Origin: Gp6-AA40 sp050742535
Lineage (GTDB): Bacteria; Acidobacteriota; Vicinamibacteria; Vicinamibacterales; UBA2999
Direction of reading: 5' to 3'
Length of the DNA stretch: 44,011 nt
Assembly (NCBI GenBank): GCA_050742535.1
Contig: JBOGIQ010000010.1
Span: 1 to 44,011, forward strand
Below the pieces are notes generated by a model, which did not search any database, was not told where the DNA came from, and was given only the letters and a program-made list of their open reading frames with translations. Each line of letters opens with the position of its first letter. Position 1 is the first letter of the stretch. Positions 6,804 to 15,369 of this stretch are shown here, one piece after another. Made by a program: the position numbers and the translations under genes.

Positions 6804-7862
6804 CTACTGGAGCGAGCGCGACGTGGTCTGCCACTTCGAGTCGCCGCAGATTCCGCAGTTGGGACCGGCGAAGTAGCCTTTGCCTTTCGCGCTGCTGTCG
6901 TTCATCAGCTGCCACTTCAGCCAGGCGACGGCGGCAACGCCGAACGGCCCCCCATTGTCTTCGTTGTACGTCCCGCCATGTCCGACGGACGGATACACAC
7001 CGTAGAACACCGGTATCCTCGCCGGCATCGTCTCGAAATCGCGCTTGCCGTTTGCATACGCGATGTCTTTCTCGCCCCCGGTGACAATGATCACGGACGA
7101 GTGCAGGCCGGCGAAGATCTTCTCGTCTGGCTGGATGAGCCCGCTGTTCCAGATACCAACCGTCGCGATGCGTGGATCGGCGGACGCGCCATACGACATC
7201 AGTCCGCCGCACGACATGCCCATCGCCGCCACGCGGTTGGTCTCGACCTTCTGGTAGAAGCGGCTCGCCGGGTCGTTGCCTTCCTTCGCGATCCAGTCGA
7301 GCGCCTGAATCAACGCGGACCCGTCGGTCATGTTGCCGCGTCCCGCACCGCCGCCCCCCGCGCGTGGACCCGCACCGGGAGCGCCACCTGCCCGTGGTCC
7401 GGGCGCCGCACCTGCCGCCGGTGGAGCCGCTCCACCTGCGCCTGGCGCCGGCGCACCACCTGCACCTGGCGCAGCGCCGCCGCCGGGTGCGGTTCTTGCC
7501 ACCGGAGGACCGTCGGCGATCACCACCACGCCGTGCGATGCGATCTCGTTCAGGAATTCGGGGAACTGCAAGCCGTCTTTTGCGCAGCCGCCCTCGCCCC
7601 ACACCATCACCGGATGTTTCGACGCTCCAAGCGTCGCCGGACGATAGATCGTGTGTGTGGCAAGCGCCTGATCGTGCTCGATGACGACGGCATGCGGTCC
7701 GGTCGGCGGGGCCCCCCGCAGGTTGGCCGTCACCGGACGAATACGTGCGGTGGCGTCGGCCGGTGGAGCTGCGTTCTGCGCGGCGACGGAGCCGAAGCCG
7801 AGACCGGTGCCCGCGACAAGGGCCGCTGCAACTGCGAGCCCGCTCATCTGTCTGACTGCCAT
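6804..7862 (-). CDS. Secreted alpha/beta hydrolase with an Ala/Gly/Pro-rich insert
   Basis: A 352-residue protein with a signal peptide (ending GFGSVAAQ). An alpha/beta hydrolase core contains MVWGEGGCAKDG, the nucleophile elbow MGMSCGG and a late VGHGGTY histidine. Between the first strands and the elbow lies a low-complexity stretch of about 50 residues of only Ala, Gly, Pro and Arg (DNA near 7330-7495), probably a disordered loop or linker. The C-terminus ends FAGPNCGICGDSKW, a CxxC motif also present in the second domain of the protein at 10197-11834 and in the remnant at 433-540. Substrate is unknown; poly-ester, dienelactone or carbohydrate ester is possible. It converges on the redoxin gene. 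Confidence 0.75.
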   Translation of the reverse strand: MAVRQMSGLAVAAALVAGTGLGFGSVAAQNAAPPADATARIRPVTANLRGAPPTGPHAVVIEHDQALATHTIYRPATLGASKHPVMVWGEGGCAKDGLQFPEFLNEIASHGVVVIADGPPVARTAPGGGAAPGAGGAPAPGAGGAAPPAAGAAPGPRAGGAPGAGPRAGGGGAGRGNMTDGSALIQALDWIAKEGNDPASRFYQKVETNRVAAMGMSCGGLMSYGASADPRIATVGIWNSGLIQPDEKIFAGLHSSVIIVTGGEKDIAYANGKRDFETMPARIPVFYGVYPSVGHGGTYNEDNGGPFGVAAVAWLKWQLMNDSSAKGKGYFAGPNCGICGDSKWQTTSRSLQ

Positions 7863-7896
7863 GTTGCTGTCTCCTCGATATATGGTTGAGTATTCC

Positions 7897-9273
7897 CTAC
7901 TTCAGGCCCTTCGCGTCAGCATCCACGCTGCGCGCCCAGTCACCAATCAACGTGCGAAGACGGCGAACGATATCCGGTCGCTGCGCGGTGCGATCGTGGC
8001 GCTCGCCAATGTCATCGCGCAGGTTGTAGAGCAGCAGGTGGTTTGCATCGACGACCAGCTTCCAGTCGCCCTGACGCACCGCCTGCTGCGTGCGGTTCGA
8101 ACCGGGGGCCGACCGCCAGAAGAACGTCCGCTCCCGTTTCGGCACGCGACCCTCGAGGATTGGAAAGAGGTTCATCCCCTCGTAGTTCGCCGGGACATCG
8201 ACGCCTGCGGCCGCGAGGATCGACGCGCTCCAGTCGAAGGTAATCGCCGCCTGATCCGAAACGCTGCCGGCGCGAATGCGCCCTGGCCACTTGACGATCG
8301 CCGGCACGCGGATGCCGCCTTCCCAGACGGTCCACTTCCGGTTGAAGAGCGGCCCATTGTTCGACAGCCATTCGCCGCCGTTGTCGTTCGTGAAAACGAC
8401 GATCGTGTTGTCGGCGAGGCCCAGTCGCGCCACGGTCTGCAGAATCCGGCCGACGCCGCTGTCGGCGGCTTCGAGCATCGACGCGTAATCGGCTCGCGTC
8501 GGCGGATTCTCGGCGTTCGCCAGCACGTGCGCGCCGCTGCCGGGCGCCGGTGACGGCTTATCGGGCCGGTTGTACGGCCAGTGCGGCGCGTTGTAGGCAA
8601 CGTCGAGAAAAAATGGCTGGCGGGCTGCCGCGCTCTGCTCGACGAACTGAATGGAACGCTCGGTGATGAGCGTGGTCAGGTACTGACCAGTCATCGAGAT
8701 CTTCGTCTCGTTCTCCCACAGATCCTCTGACCCCGGGCCGCGGTTGTGATGCCAGTAGTCCACGTGGCTGCCCATCAGGCCGAAGAACTGATCGAAGCCG
8801 TGTGCGCGCGGTCCACCGTTCTTCGCCGCCCCCGTCACGCTGCCACCCAGGTGCCACTTGCCGATCAGCGCGGTCTGGTAGCCGGCGTTCTTCAACAACT
8901 GCGGCAGCGACGATCCGCTGACGGCAAGGCCGCGTGTTCCCTCGGGGCCGAGTGCCGTCTCAATCGCGCCGCGCTGCGGATATCGGCCGCTGATGAGCGC
9001 TGCGCGCGTCGGGCTGCACAGCACGCCATTAGCGTATGCGTCGGTCAGGCGCACACCGTCCCTTGCAAGTCGATCGAGGTTCGGGGTCTTGATGTCCTTG
9101 CCGCCGTAGCTGCCAAGATCCGCGTACCCCATGTCGTCCGTCATGATCAGGATCACGTTGGGGCGTGACGACGCGGCTGACGGAGTCCGCTGCTGCGAGC
9201 GACTGTCCCCCACTGCGAGCGCCAGCAGGATGCATACGCCCAGCAGGGCGCCGAACAGTCGCGATCGCGTCAC
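7897..9273 (-). CDS. Secreted formylglycine-dependent sulfatase
   Basis: A sulfatase of about 458 residues with the core motifs PNVILIMTDDMGYADLGSYG (metal-binding Asp pair), LCSPTRAALISGRYP (Cys86 to be converted to formylglycine) and GKWHLGG. Sulfatases hydrolyse sulfate esters, and this one is secreted through an N-terminal signal (MTRSRLFGALLGVCILLALAVG). I prefer the GTG start at 9273. It overlaps the previous stop as GTGA and has GAGGAAG upstream, whereas an ATG at 9297 would add eight residues not typical of a signal peptide. The motif is CxPTR rather than the commoner CxPSR, which some arylsulfatases also show. An anaerobic or aerobic activating enzyme is not in the window. Confidence 0.88.
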   Translation of the reverse strand: MTRSRLFGALLGVCILLALAVGDSRSQQRTPSAASSRPNVILIMTDDMGYADLGSYGGKDIKTPNLDRLARDGVRLTDAYANGVLCSPTRAALISGRYPQRGAIETALGPEGTRGLAVSGSSLPQLLKNAGYQTALIGKWHLGGSVTGAAKNGGPRAHGFDQFFGLMGSHVDYWHHNRGPGSEDLWENETKISMTGQYLTTLITERSIQFVEQSAAARQPFFLDVAYNAPHWPYNRPDKPSPAPGSGAHVLANAENPPTRADYASMLEAADSGVGRILQTVARLGLADNTIVVFTNDNGGEWLSNNGPLFNRKWTVWEGGIRVPAIVKWPGRIRAGSVSDQAAITFDWSASILAAAGVDVPANYEGMNLFPILEGRVPKRERTFFWRSAPGSNRTQQAVRQGDWKLVVDANHLLLYNLRDDIGERHDRTAQRPDIVRRLRTLIGDWARSVDADAKGLK

Positions 9274-10190
9274 CGAAGCTTCCTCGCGACCAGCCATTCG
9301 AGCAGGCGGTCGCTCCAGGAATCGACCGGCAACCCGCGCTTCGTCATGCCGAAGCCGGCGCTGACCTGGTCATACACGTGAATCTCTGCGGGCTTCCCCG
9401 CCGCCTTCCACGCGGCGAAGAGCGCGAGGCAGCCATTCGTCACGTTGAAGTGGGTTGAGCCGACGGCAATGAACAGCGGCGGCGCGTGCGCGGGCACGTG
9501 GACGTCCTGCAGCGACGGCCCGTAGAGCGAAACGAGGAAATCCGGCGAGGCGTCGGTTCGCTCGGCCAGCGCGGTGCCGACCGCGATGCCGCCACCCGCA
9601 GAAAAGCCCATGATGCCGAGACGCGCTGGGTCGATCCGCCACGCGACCGCGTTCCGCCGCGCGAGGCGCAGCGCCTGTTGCGCATCGGCAATTCCCATCT
9701 GCAACACTTCCCGCAGACCCGGATCATCGGGCTCAGGGTTCGCATTACCGTTGCGAATGTCGAGTTCCTTCCGCGGTGCCGCCGCAACGCCTCCCGGTGG
9801 CGCCGCGCCACGCCCGCGACCGCTACCCGGCATCGACTGCAGCGTCCGGTACTTCAACACCAGCGCCGCAATGCCTTTGGAGTTCAGCCACTGCGCGACC
9901 TTGACGCCTTCGTTATCCCACCCGAGGACGCGCAGCGCTCCCCCGGGAGCCACGACGACGGCGGTTCCGGTGGCGCTGGCGGGCAAAGGGAGGAACACGG
10001 ACACCGACGGATCGCTCACGTTGCTGATGGTCCGGTCGCCAGCCGGTGACGTGGTGGTGGCTTCGGGCACCGTCCAGCTCTCCGATCCCGGAGCTTTGCC
10101 GGGCCACAGACGGATCACCTCGGGCGTCTGCGCGATGACCTCACTGGCGATCGCCAGCAGTCCAACGGCGATGACGGTGCGACGCAGCAC
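9270..10190 (-). CDS. Secreted alpha/beta hydrolase, esterase/acetylxylan esterase-like
   Basis: A 306-residue hydrolase with a signal peptide (MLRRTVIAVGLLAIASEVIAQ). After it comes VIRLWPGKAPGSE, typical of secreted BD-FAE/acetylxylan-esterase-like proteins. The oxyanion region is VVVAPGGALRVLGWDNEG, the nucleophile is in MGFSAGGG, and an Asp/His part follows (HVPAHAPPLFIAVGS, then VYDQVSAGFGM). In the last motif the usual catalytic His region reads SAGFGM, so the position of the catalytic His should be checked. It starts with GTG at 10190, with AAGGA four bases upstream. It is in one operon with the two-domain hydrolase and the sulfatase, which suggests break-down of a decorated polysaccharide or other sulfated ester. 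The substrate is not shown by the sequence. Confidence 0.78.
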   Translation of the reverse strand: MLRRTVIAVGLLAIASEVIAQTPEVIRLWPGKAPGSESWTVPEATTTSPAGDRTISNVSDPSVSVFLPLPASATGTAVVVAPGGALRVLGWDNEGVKVAQWLNSKGIAALVLKYRTLQSMPGSGRGRGAAPPGGVAAAPRKELDIRNGNANPEPDDPGLREVLQMGIADAQQALRLARRNAVAWRIDPARLGIMGFSAGGGIAVGTALAERTDASPDFLVSLYGPSLQDVHVPAHAPPLFIAVGSTHFNVTNGCLALFAAWKAAGKPAEIHVYDQVSAGFGMTKRGLPVDSWSDRLLEWLVARKLR

Positions 10191-10196
10191 GGATCC

Positions 10197-11834
10197 TTAC
10201 CGCATGCCTTTCTTCTCGACGGCCCACAGCGGATCGGCGCACAGCCGGCAGTCGGCACCGGCGAACCACTTCGCGGCTTCCGCACTGCCCTTCAACTGGT
10301 AGTCCAACCACGCCACGGCAACCTCGCCGAACCAGCCACCACCGGGCTGGCGATATGTTCCGCCGTGACCGACGTTCAGGTTGGCCTTGAACACGGGCAC
10401 CTTCGAGATGCGCGCGAAGTCGTCCTCGGCATTCGGGTACGCGACATCGGAGGGACCGCCGATGATGTAGGCCGCCGGCCCGTGCAGACGGTTCAGGCTG
10501 TCCTTGTTGCCGGCGCTCTGCTTCAACGCCGGCGACGACGATCCGGGAGGCAGTGCCCCGCTGTTCATCACGACCGTCGTCGTGACGCGCGGGTCGTGCG
10601 ACACGGCAAGCGCCTGCAGGCCGCCACACGACTGACCCATCACGGCAATCCGGTTCGTGTCGAGCCTGTTGTAGAAGCGGCTCGACCGGTCCGCGTTCTG
10701 CTTCACTGCCCAGTCGATAGCGTCGAGCAGGAGCTGATCGTCGATGGTCGGTGTTGACGGCTGTCCCTGCGGCGGAGTCTTCGGGCCGACCGAGATCGCG
10801 AGATAACCATGCGATGCGATCTGCGTGAGGAACACCGAAAACGCGGAGCCGTTCCGCGCACACGCGCCGTTGCCCCACGAGACAATCGGCAGCCGATGCG
10901 ATGGCCCGAATGCGGCAAGGTTCGCCGGGTGATACGCCGTATGTGTCGCCAGCGTCGGATAGGACTCGGCGGTCACATCGTGTGGACCTGGCGCAACCGC
11001 TCGCGGCGGCGGCGCGGGCGCCTGCCCCTGCCGATTGAAGAACTCGAAGATCCGTGGCCACACCATTGGCACCATGCTTCCGTGGTTGCCATCGACCTCG
11101 AGGTATTCGAACGCAAAGCCGCCCTCGCGCATGTAGCGCGCCATCACACGGCTGCCTTCGAGCGACGGCGTGGCGCCGGTGCCCTCGGTCATGAAGATCG
11201 GCAGACGCTTGATGCGATCGAAGGGATACGTCGCCTGGTCGACGAACGGCCCGGACATCGGCGCCACCCCGCGCCATCGTTCCGGGTACCTGGCGGCGAG
11301 ATGCCACGCACCGCCGCTGCCCATCGAGTGGCCGGCCAGATACGTGCGCGAGCGATCCGCGCCGTACTCCTCCGTCACCATTTCCAGGACGGTCATCACC
11401 TCGAGCTCGCTGAGGTTCAGCTCACGTTGGCGCACGGGGGTCACTGCGGCGCGCTGCGACGCTGCAGCCGCCGATTGTCCGAACACTGCCGGCAGCCGGA
11501 GAGGATTGCCGTACGCGCCCATCGGCGTGAACCCGATGGGCGACACGACGATGTAGCGGTGCTGTTCGGCGAGCTTCATCAGCAGGCCATCGGCCTGATC
11601 GAGATACGTGCCCTCGTTCGCGCCGGCACCGTGCAGCATCAGGACGATCGGCAGCGACGCCTTTCCGTCCCACGTCTTCGGAACGTAGATGCGGTACGGC
11701 AACTGCTGACCGGTGGGCGTGAAGGCGTATTGCCGGCGCTGATCTCCGGTTCCGCGCGTTGCCGGTGCCTGGGCCGAGACGGTGAAGCTCAACATCAGCA
11801 CCGCGGACACGCTCGTCACAAACAGCCGTTTCAT
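10197..11834 (-). CDS. Two-domain secreted hydrolase: esterase domain fused to alpha/beta hydrolase
   Basis: A 545-residue protein with a signal peptide (MKRLFVTSVSAVLMLSFTVSAQ). Residues about 35-270 form a feruloyl-esterase/PHB-depolymerase-like domain: LPIVLMLHGAGANEG, nucleophile GHSMGSGG, late GNHGSM. Residues about 290-545 form a second alpha/beta hydrolase that resembles the whole protein at 6804-7862: IVSWGNGACARNG, nucleophile MGQSCGG, VGHGGTYRQPGGG, and a C-terminal FAGADCRLCADPLW. It overlaps the MFS gene by 4 bp (ATGA) and stops 6 bp before the next hydrolase. The two active sites in one secreted chain suggest stepwise release of esters from one substrate. Confidence 0.8.
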   Translation of the reverse strand: MKRLFVTSVSAVLMLSFTVSAQAPATRGTGDQRRQYAFTPTGQQLPYRIYVPKTWDGKASLPIVLMLHGAGANEGTYLDQADGLLMKLAEQHRYIVVSPIGFTPMGAYGNPLRLPAVFGQSAAAASQRAAVTPVRQRELNLSELEVMTVLEMVTEEYGADRSRTYLAGHSMGSGGAWHLAARYPERWRGVAPMSGPFVDQATYPFDRIKRLPIFMTEGTGATPSLEGSRVMARYMREGGFAFEYLEVDGNHGSMVPMVWPRIFEFFNRQGQAPAPPPRAVAPGPHDVTAESYPTLATHTAYHPANLAAFGPSHRLPIVSWGNGACARNGSAFSVFLTQIASHGYLAISVGPKTPPQGQPSTPTIDDQLLLDAIDWAVKQNADRSSRFYNRLDTNRIAVMGQSCGGLQALAVSHDPRVTTTVVMNSGALPPGSSSPALKQSAGNKDSLNRLHGPAAYIIGGPSDVAYPNAEDDFARISKVPVFKANLNVGHGGTYRQPGGGWFGEVAVAWLDYQLKGSAEAAKWFAGADCRLCADPLWAVEKKGMR

Positions 11835-13039
11835 GTGTGTGCCTCTCCTCGCGTCATCCGGTACAGCACGGCAATGAGAACCAGCGTGATGACGTCGGCG
11901 ATGGCCACCATGTAGAAGCCAGCCGCAAACGAACCCGTCCGATCACGCAGAATGCCGAGCATCTGGGGGCCGAAGTATCCGAACAGACCCGCGCCGAGGC
12001 TCACGACGCCCATCGCATGGCCCGCCTCGCGGCGCGGCATCACGCTGCCGGCCAGGCCGTAGAGCTGATTTGCGGCGGTGAAGCCAAACCCAATCACGGC
12101 GGCCGTCGCCACGCGGAACGTGAGCAGGTTCTCCATCGCCATCGAGGCAGACGCCCCAGCCAGCAGGACGAATACTCCACCCAGGACGATCAGCTTGTTC
12201 AAGCGATCCGCCAGCAGTCCCACGCCAAGGTTGACCACGATCGCGGTGAGATACCCGGTGCTGATGATGAGACCTGCCGCCTTCGCGTCGAGGCCATACA
12301 ACGCCTTCGCCACGCTCGGGACGAAGTACGTCACGGTGAACTGGCCAAAGCCGCCAAGGCCGACGATAAGTGCAAGCATCCAGACCACAGGCGAGACGAA
12401 GGCGCTCCGGCGGTCGGCGTCGTGCGTCAGATGCGGGTCGACGGTCGGCGTGTCGTCCGACGTGGGGCGGTAGAACAGCGAGAAGACCGCCGCGCCAAGC
12501 ACCGCCATCGCGGCATAGCCGAGGATCGCGAAACGCCAGCCGAACTCGCCGACCAGCACACCGCCGAGCGGAGCCCCGACAACCGACGCGAGCGCCGAGG
12601 TCGCGCCGAGCACGCCCATCGTCCGCCCACGCAGTGAGGCGGGCGCGGTCAGCGCGACGGCGATGAGCACACTGACGAATGCGAAGCGGTAACCGAAGAT
12701 CGTCAGGCCACGGAACGTGATCGCGGACTCGAAGCTCCAGGCCTCGCCCAGCAGCACGCTTCCGGCGGCCACGCCCAGCAGGCCGATACCAAGCACGCGC
12801 TTCTCACCGAAACGGCGTGCGCTAACGCCCGCAGGCACGCTGAGCAGCATCGCCAGCAAGCCATAGAGTCCGGTGAACAATCCGAGCTGCGTGTAGCTCA
12901 TGCCGAACTCCTGCTGAATCGACGGCAGGAGCGGCGAAAACCCGAGGTTCGACAACTGCAGCGCGAACATGGCGATGAGGGTCGCGCCGAATGGCAGCAG
13001 CCATCCGGCCGGCGCCGCACGCATCACCAGGGTCGTCAC
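11831..13039 (-). CDS. MFS transporter
   Basis: A major facilitator protein of about 402 residues with roughly twelve membrane helices. The first carries LLPFGATLIAMFALQLSNLGFSPLLPSIQ, and the loop between helices 2 and 3 carries AGVSARRFGEKRVLG (an MFS signature A variant). The central loop is RPTSDDTPTVDPH. Family members move organic acids, sugars or drugs; nothing here fixes the substrate. Its GTG start at 13039 overlaps the stop of the dehydratase subunit gene (GTGA). Other starts at 13027 and 13024 are possible; a longer version to 13099 would read into the upstream gene. Its place between the CoA enzymes and the hydrolases suggests uptake of an acid released outside. Confidence 0.85.
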   Translation of the reverse strand: MTTLVMRAAPAGWLLPFGATLIAMFALQLSNLGFSPLLPSIQQEFGMSYTQLGLFTGLYGLLAMLLSVPAGVSARRFGEKRVLGIGLLGVAAGSVLLGEAWSFESAITFRGLTIFGYRFAFVSVLIAVALTAPASLRGRTMGVLGATSALASVVGAPLGGVLVGEFGWRFAILGYAAMAVLGAAVFSLFYRPTSDDTPTVDPHLTHDADRRSAFVSPVVWMLALIVGLGGFGQFTVTYFVPSVAKALYGLDAKAAGLIISTGYLTAIVVNLGVGLLADRLNKLIVLGGVFVLLAGASASMAMENLLTFRVATAAVIGFGFTAANQLYGLAGSVMPRREAGHAMGVVSLGAGLFGYFGPQMLGILRDRTGSFAAGFYMVAIADVITLVLIAVLYRMTRGEAHT

Positions 13040-14301
13040 TGCAACACCCGCGCATCGAGGAACGAGCGGACAGCAGCGCGCGCCGCCTCGGCATTCCACT
13101 CACGGGCATCAACGACATCGGCTTCGATTGGCAGCACCGGAATCCCCGCGTCTTCGAGGGCGCGCTCAATGAAGAGACGGCCGGTGGCTGCCGGCTTCAT
13201 GCTCCACGGCCGGAGGACCAGCGCACCGTTTATCCGATGCTGGCGCGCCTGGTGGACGAGCCACTCGGCAGCCCAGGGCGGGTTGTGCAGGTACTCGTTG
13301 AAGCTGGCCGTTCGGCTCGCCAGCGCTGCCATCGGATCGTCGAGGCCGTAGCGAATGTAGCCGTCCGGTCCGAACGCGAGGTACATCGACCAGACGAACA
13401 CAGCCCGGTGCGACGATTCGAACGCGGTGTAGAAGCCGGTGTCGTGCCACAGGCCTGCGCCGACCCACATCAAGCGCGCGCGTTCGCCCGGACACGCCGC
13501 GACGCCTGCGTCCACGCGCTGCTGCACTTCGTCGCGGAAGGCGCGCGCGTGCGCGATTGCCCAGTCGCTGCCCCGCACCCACTGCGTCGCCATGACGTTC
13601 GTGATCTGCTCCGTCATTCGCACGGGGCACTCCGGAGCAGTGGCAATCAGTCCCCGTACCTCGTCGAACACTTCTTCCTGCTGATTCACCAGCGCCAACC
13701 GATCGCGTAGTGCGTTGCGGTCGAATGCGCGGCCACTGATCGCCTCGAGACGTTCGATCAGCGACTCGAGAGTCGACACCAGGAACGCGAGGCGATGCGG
13801 TTCGACGAGCTCCCGCCACTGTCGCCTGCCGAGTTCCCACCAGCGTTCCGGCAGCTCGCCGGCGCCGGGATGATCGATCTCGAAGAGCTCGGCCCCGAAT
13901 GCGTCGGCCCACAATTCGAAGACGCGATGAATGCAATCGCAGGTGAGCCGGGCGCACAGAAGGCGGGGTGTCGGCAGACCGCCCCACGGCGGTTCTCCCG
14001 CATAGGCGTAACGCGTCGACGCGAAGCCGAGACTGCAGTAGCGGCACAGGCCGCCGTGAAGACCATCGGCATCCATCGCGCCCAGAAACCGCGGCGCCTG
14101 ACGCTTGGCAGCGATGATCGACGCCCACCACTGATTACTGACCGCCGGAATCTCGAGGAGATCGAACAGCTCGAACGGCACGTCCGCCTGCAGCAGCGCA
14201 TACGGCTGGCGTTCGTCGAACACGCGGCGGCGCAGATCGGCAAACCACTGCTTCTGGAACGCCGATGCGGCCGTTGTGGTGTCGAGCTGCTTGTCAGCCA
14301 T
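13036..14301 (-). CDS. 2-hydroxyacyl-CoA dehydratase / benzoyl-CoA reductase-like subunit (BcrB/HgdB type)
   Basis: A 421-residue protein that follows the BcrB/HgdB plan. It has CRYCSLGF (86-89), RLLCARLTCDCIHRVFELWADAFG (as LLLCCNNIC...KWFE in BcrB), a middle VGAGLWHDTGFYTAFES, and a late INGALVLRPWSMKP followed by IERALEDAGIPVLPIEADVVDAREWN. These enzymes use a [4Fe-4S] cluster to reduce or dehydrate CoA thioesters with an ATP-driven electron donor. Family members usually have a Cys in the late motif (RSCKP); here it is RPWSMKP, so one likely cluster ligand is missing. It overlaps its partner gene by 8 bp. No activator ATPase (HgdC/BadF type) is in the window. Reaction is uncertain. Confidence 0.75.
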   Translation of the reverse strand: MADKQLDTTTAASAFQKQWFADLRRRVFDERQPYALLQADVPFELFDLLEIPAVSNQWWASIIAAKRQAPRFLGAMDADGLHGGLCRYCSLGFASTRYAYAGEPPWGGLPTPRLLCARLTCDCIHRVFELWADAFGAELFEIDHPGAGELPERWWELGRRQWRELVEPHRLAFLVSTLESLIERLEAISGRAFDRNALRDRLALVNQQEEVFDEVRGLIATAPECPVRMTEQITNVMATQWVRGSDWAIAHARAFRDEVQQRVDAGVAACPGERARLMWVGAGLWHDTGFYTAFESSHRAVFVWSMYLAFGPDGYIRYGLDDPMAALASRTASFNEYLHNPPWAAEWLVHQARQHRINGALVLRPWSMKPAATGRLFIERALEDAGIPVLPIEADVVDAREWNAEAARAAVRSFLDARVLQ

Positions 14302-15361
14302 GCCGAGCCTCCTGCAGCGTGGAGGCAGCGGACACCACGCCCTCGAGCTGTGCGTGCTCGATCGGCGTCAGCGCCTGATACTGATCGCTGCGCAGACACA
14401 CATGCGGAATGCCGCGCGCCTGCAGCATGTCGCGCAGTGCCGGATAGTCCCAGCCGAACACGGCGTCCTCCGGGGGCAGCGACACGACAACCGCGTCCAC
14501 GTCGTCGAGCATCCGCTCCGTCCAGCGCCGGAACGACGCGGCGGGGGTGCGCGCACCCACGGCGTCGGCTCGATATTTGTCCGCGACGGCGCGAACCGGA
14601 TCATCGTCAACGCGCACGTCCTCTCCGGCTGCACCGCTTCCCCACGGTCCGATTTCCGCGACCACGATGGCGCCGTGCGATTCGATCGCCTGGTGCAGCT
14701 CGGGGCCGTCAACTGGAACGCCAGTGAGCAGCACGCGTGGGCCACTGAGAGCGGGGCGCTTCGCGAATGCGCGTGCCGCGCCGTTCACCGCCGCCACATA
14801 CCGCTCCGGCTCCAGCTCCCAGAACGCGGCCAGCAATGGAAACAATTCGGTTCCGGTGACGCGCGGAACGATGCGGCGGAAGGCGTCGAGTCGTCTCGCC
14901 GCTGAGCGCGCCTCGTTCGCTCGAGCGATCTCCTGGTGGAGCTCGTCGGCAGACGGTTTTCGGCCCGACACCGACGCAAGCTCGTCGAGCAGGGCGTGCG
15001 TACGCGCCGCGTCGTAGCCGCCGATCTGAATGCCACCCGACTGCAACAAGTCGAACAAGATGACCGGAGGAAGTGCGGACGTCACTCCCCTGCGCACGAA
15101 CTCACGTAGATAGAGGAAGCACTTGTAGTCGGTATCCGACGTGCGAGGGATCACGATTCGCGCGGCATCTGAGAGCCGGCCTATCAGCGCGCCCTCGACC
15201 AGGTGCCGCAGTCGTCGCGGAAAGACGTCTGGCTCGAGATGCTGGTCTGCTCTTGGCGTCGGACCGGAAGCTCCCCGAGCGAACACAGCGCGGAAGCCGG
15301 CGGCGCGGATGATCTCGACTGGAACCGAGGGCCACGACGCGACGATGAAAGGCTCCTTCAC
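14294..15361 (-). CDS. 2-hydroxyacyl-CoA dehydratase-like second subunit (divergent)
   Basis: About 355 residues from GTG at 15361, 8 bp after the CoA-transferase stop; a longer frame to 15427 would run into that gene. Family-like segments are IVASWPSVPVEIIRAAGFR (N-terminal), RTSDTDYKCFLYLREFVRRG, LPPVILFDLL, a central ALSGPRVLLTGVPVDGPELHQAIE, and a late AVFGWDYPALRDMLQARGIPHVCLRSDQ. In typical subunits the late motif reads (K/R)FCEPH.FDYP; here the Cys is replaced in VFGWDYP. With its partner it forms the usual pair of subunits, but both seem to lack a standard cluster ligand. It may have a changed chemistry or use other cysteines (YKC, HVC). Confidence 0.68.
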   Translation of the reverse strand: MKEPFIVASWPSVPVEIIRAAGFRAVFARGASGPTPRADQHLEPDVFPRRLRHLVEGALIGRLSDAARIVIPRTSDTDYKCFLYLREFVRRGVTSALPPVILFDLLQSGGIQIGGYDAARTHALLDELASVSGRKPSADELHQEIARANEARSAARRLDAFRRIVPRVTGTELFPLLAAFWELEPERYVAAVNGAARAFAKRPALSGPRVLLTGVPVDGPELHQAIESHGAIVVAEIGPWGSGAAGEDVRVDDDPVRAVADKYRADAVGARTPAASFRRWTERMLDDVDAVVVSLPPEDAVFGWDYPALRDMLQARGIPHVCLRSDQYQALTPIEHAQLEGVVSAASTLQEARHG

Positions 15362-15369
15362 ACGCGTTC

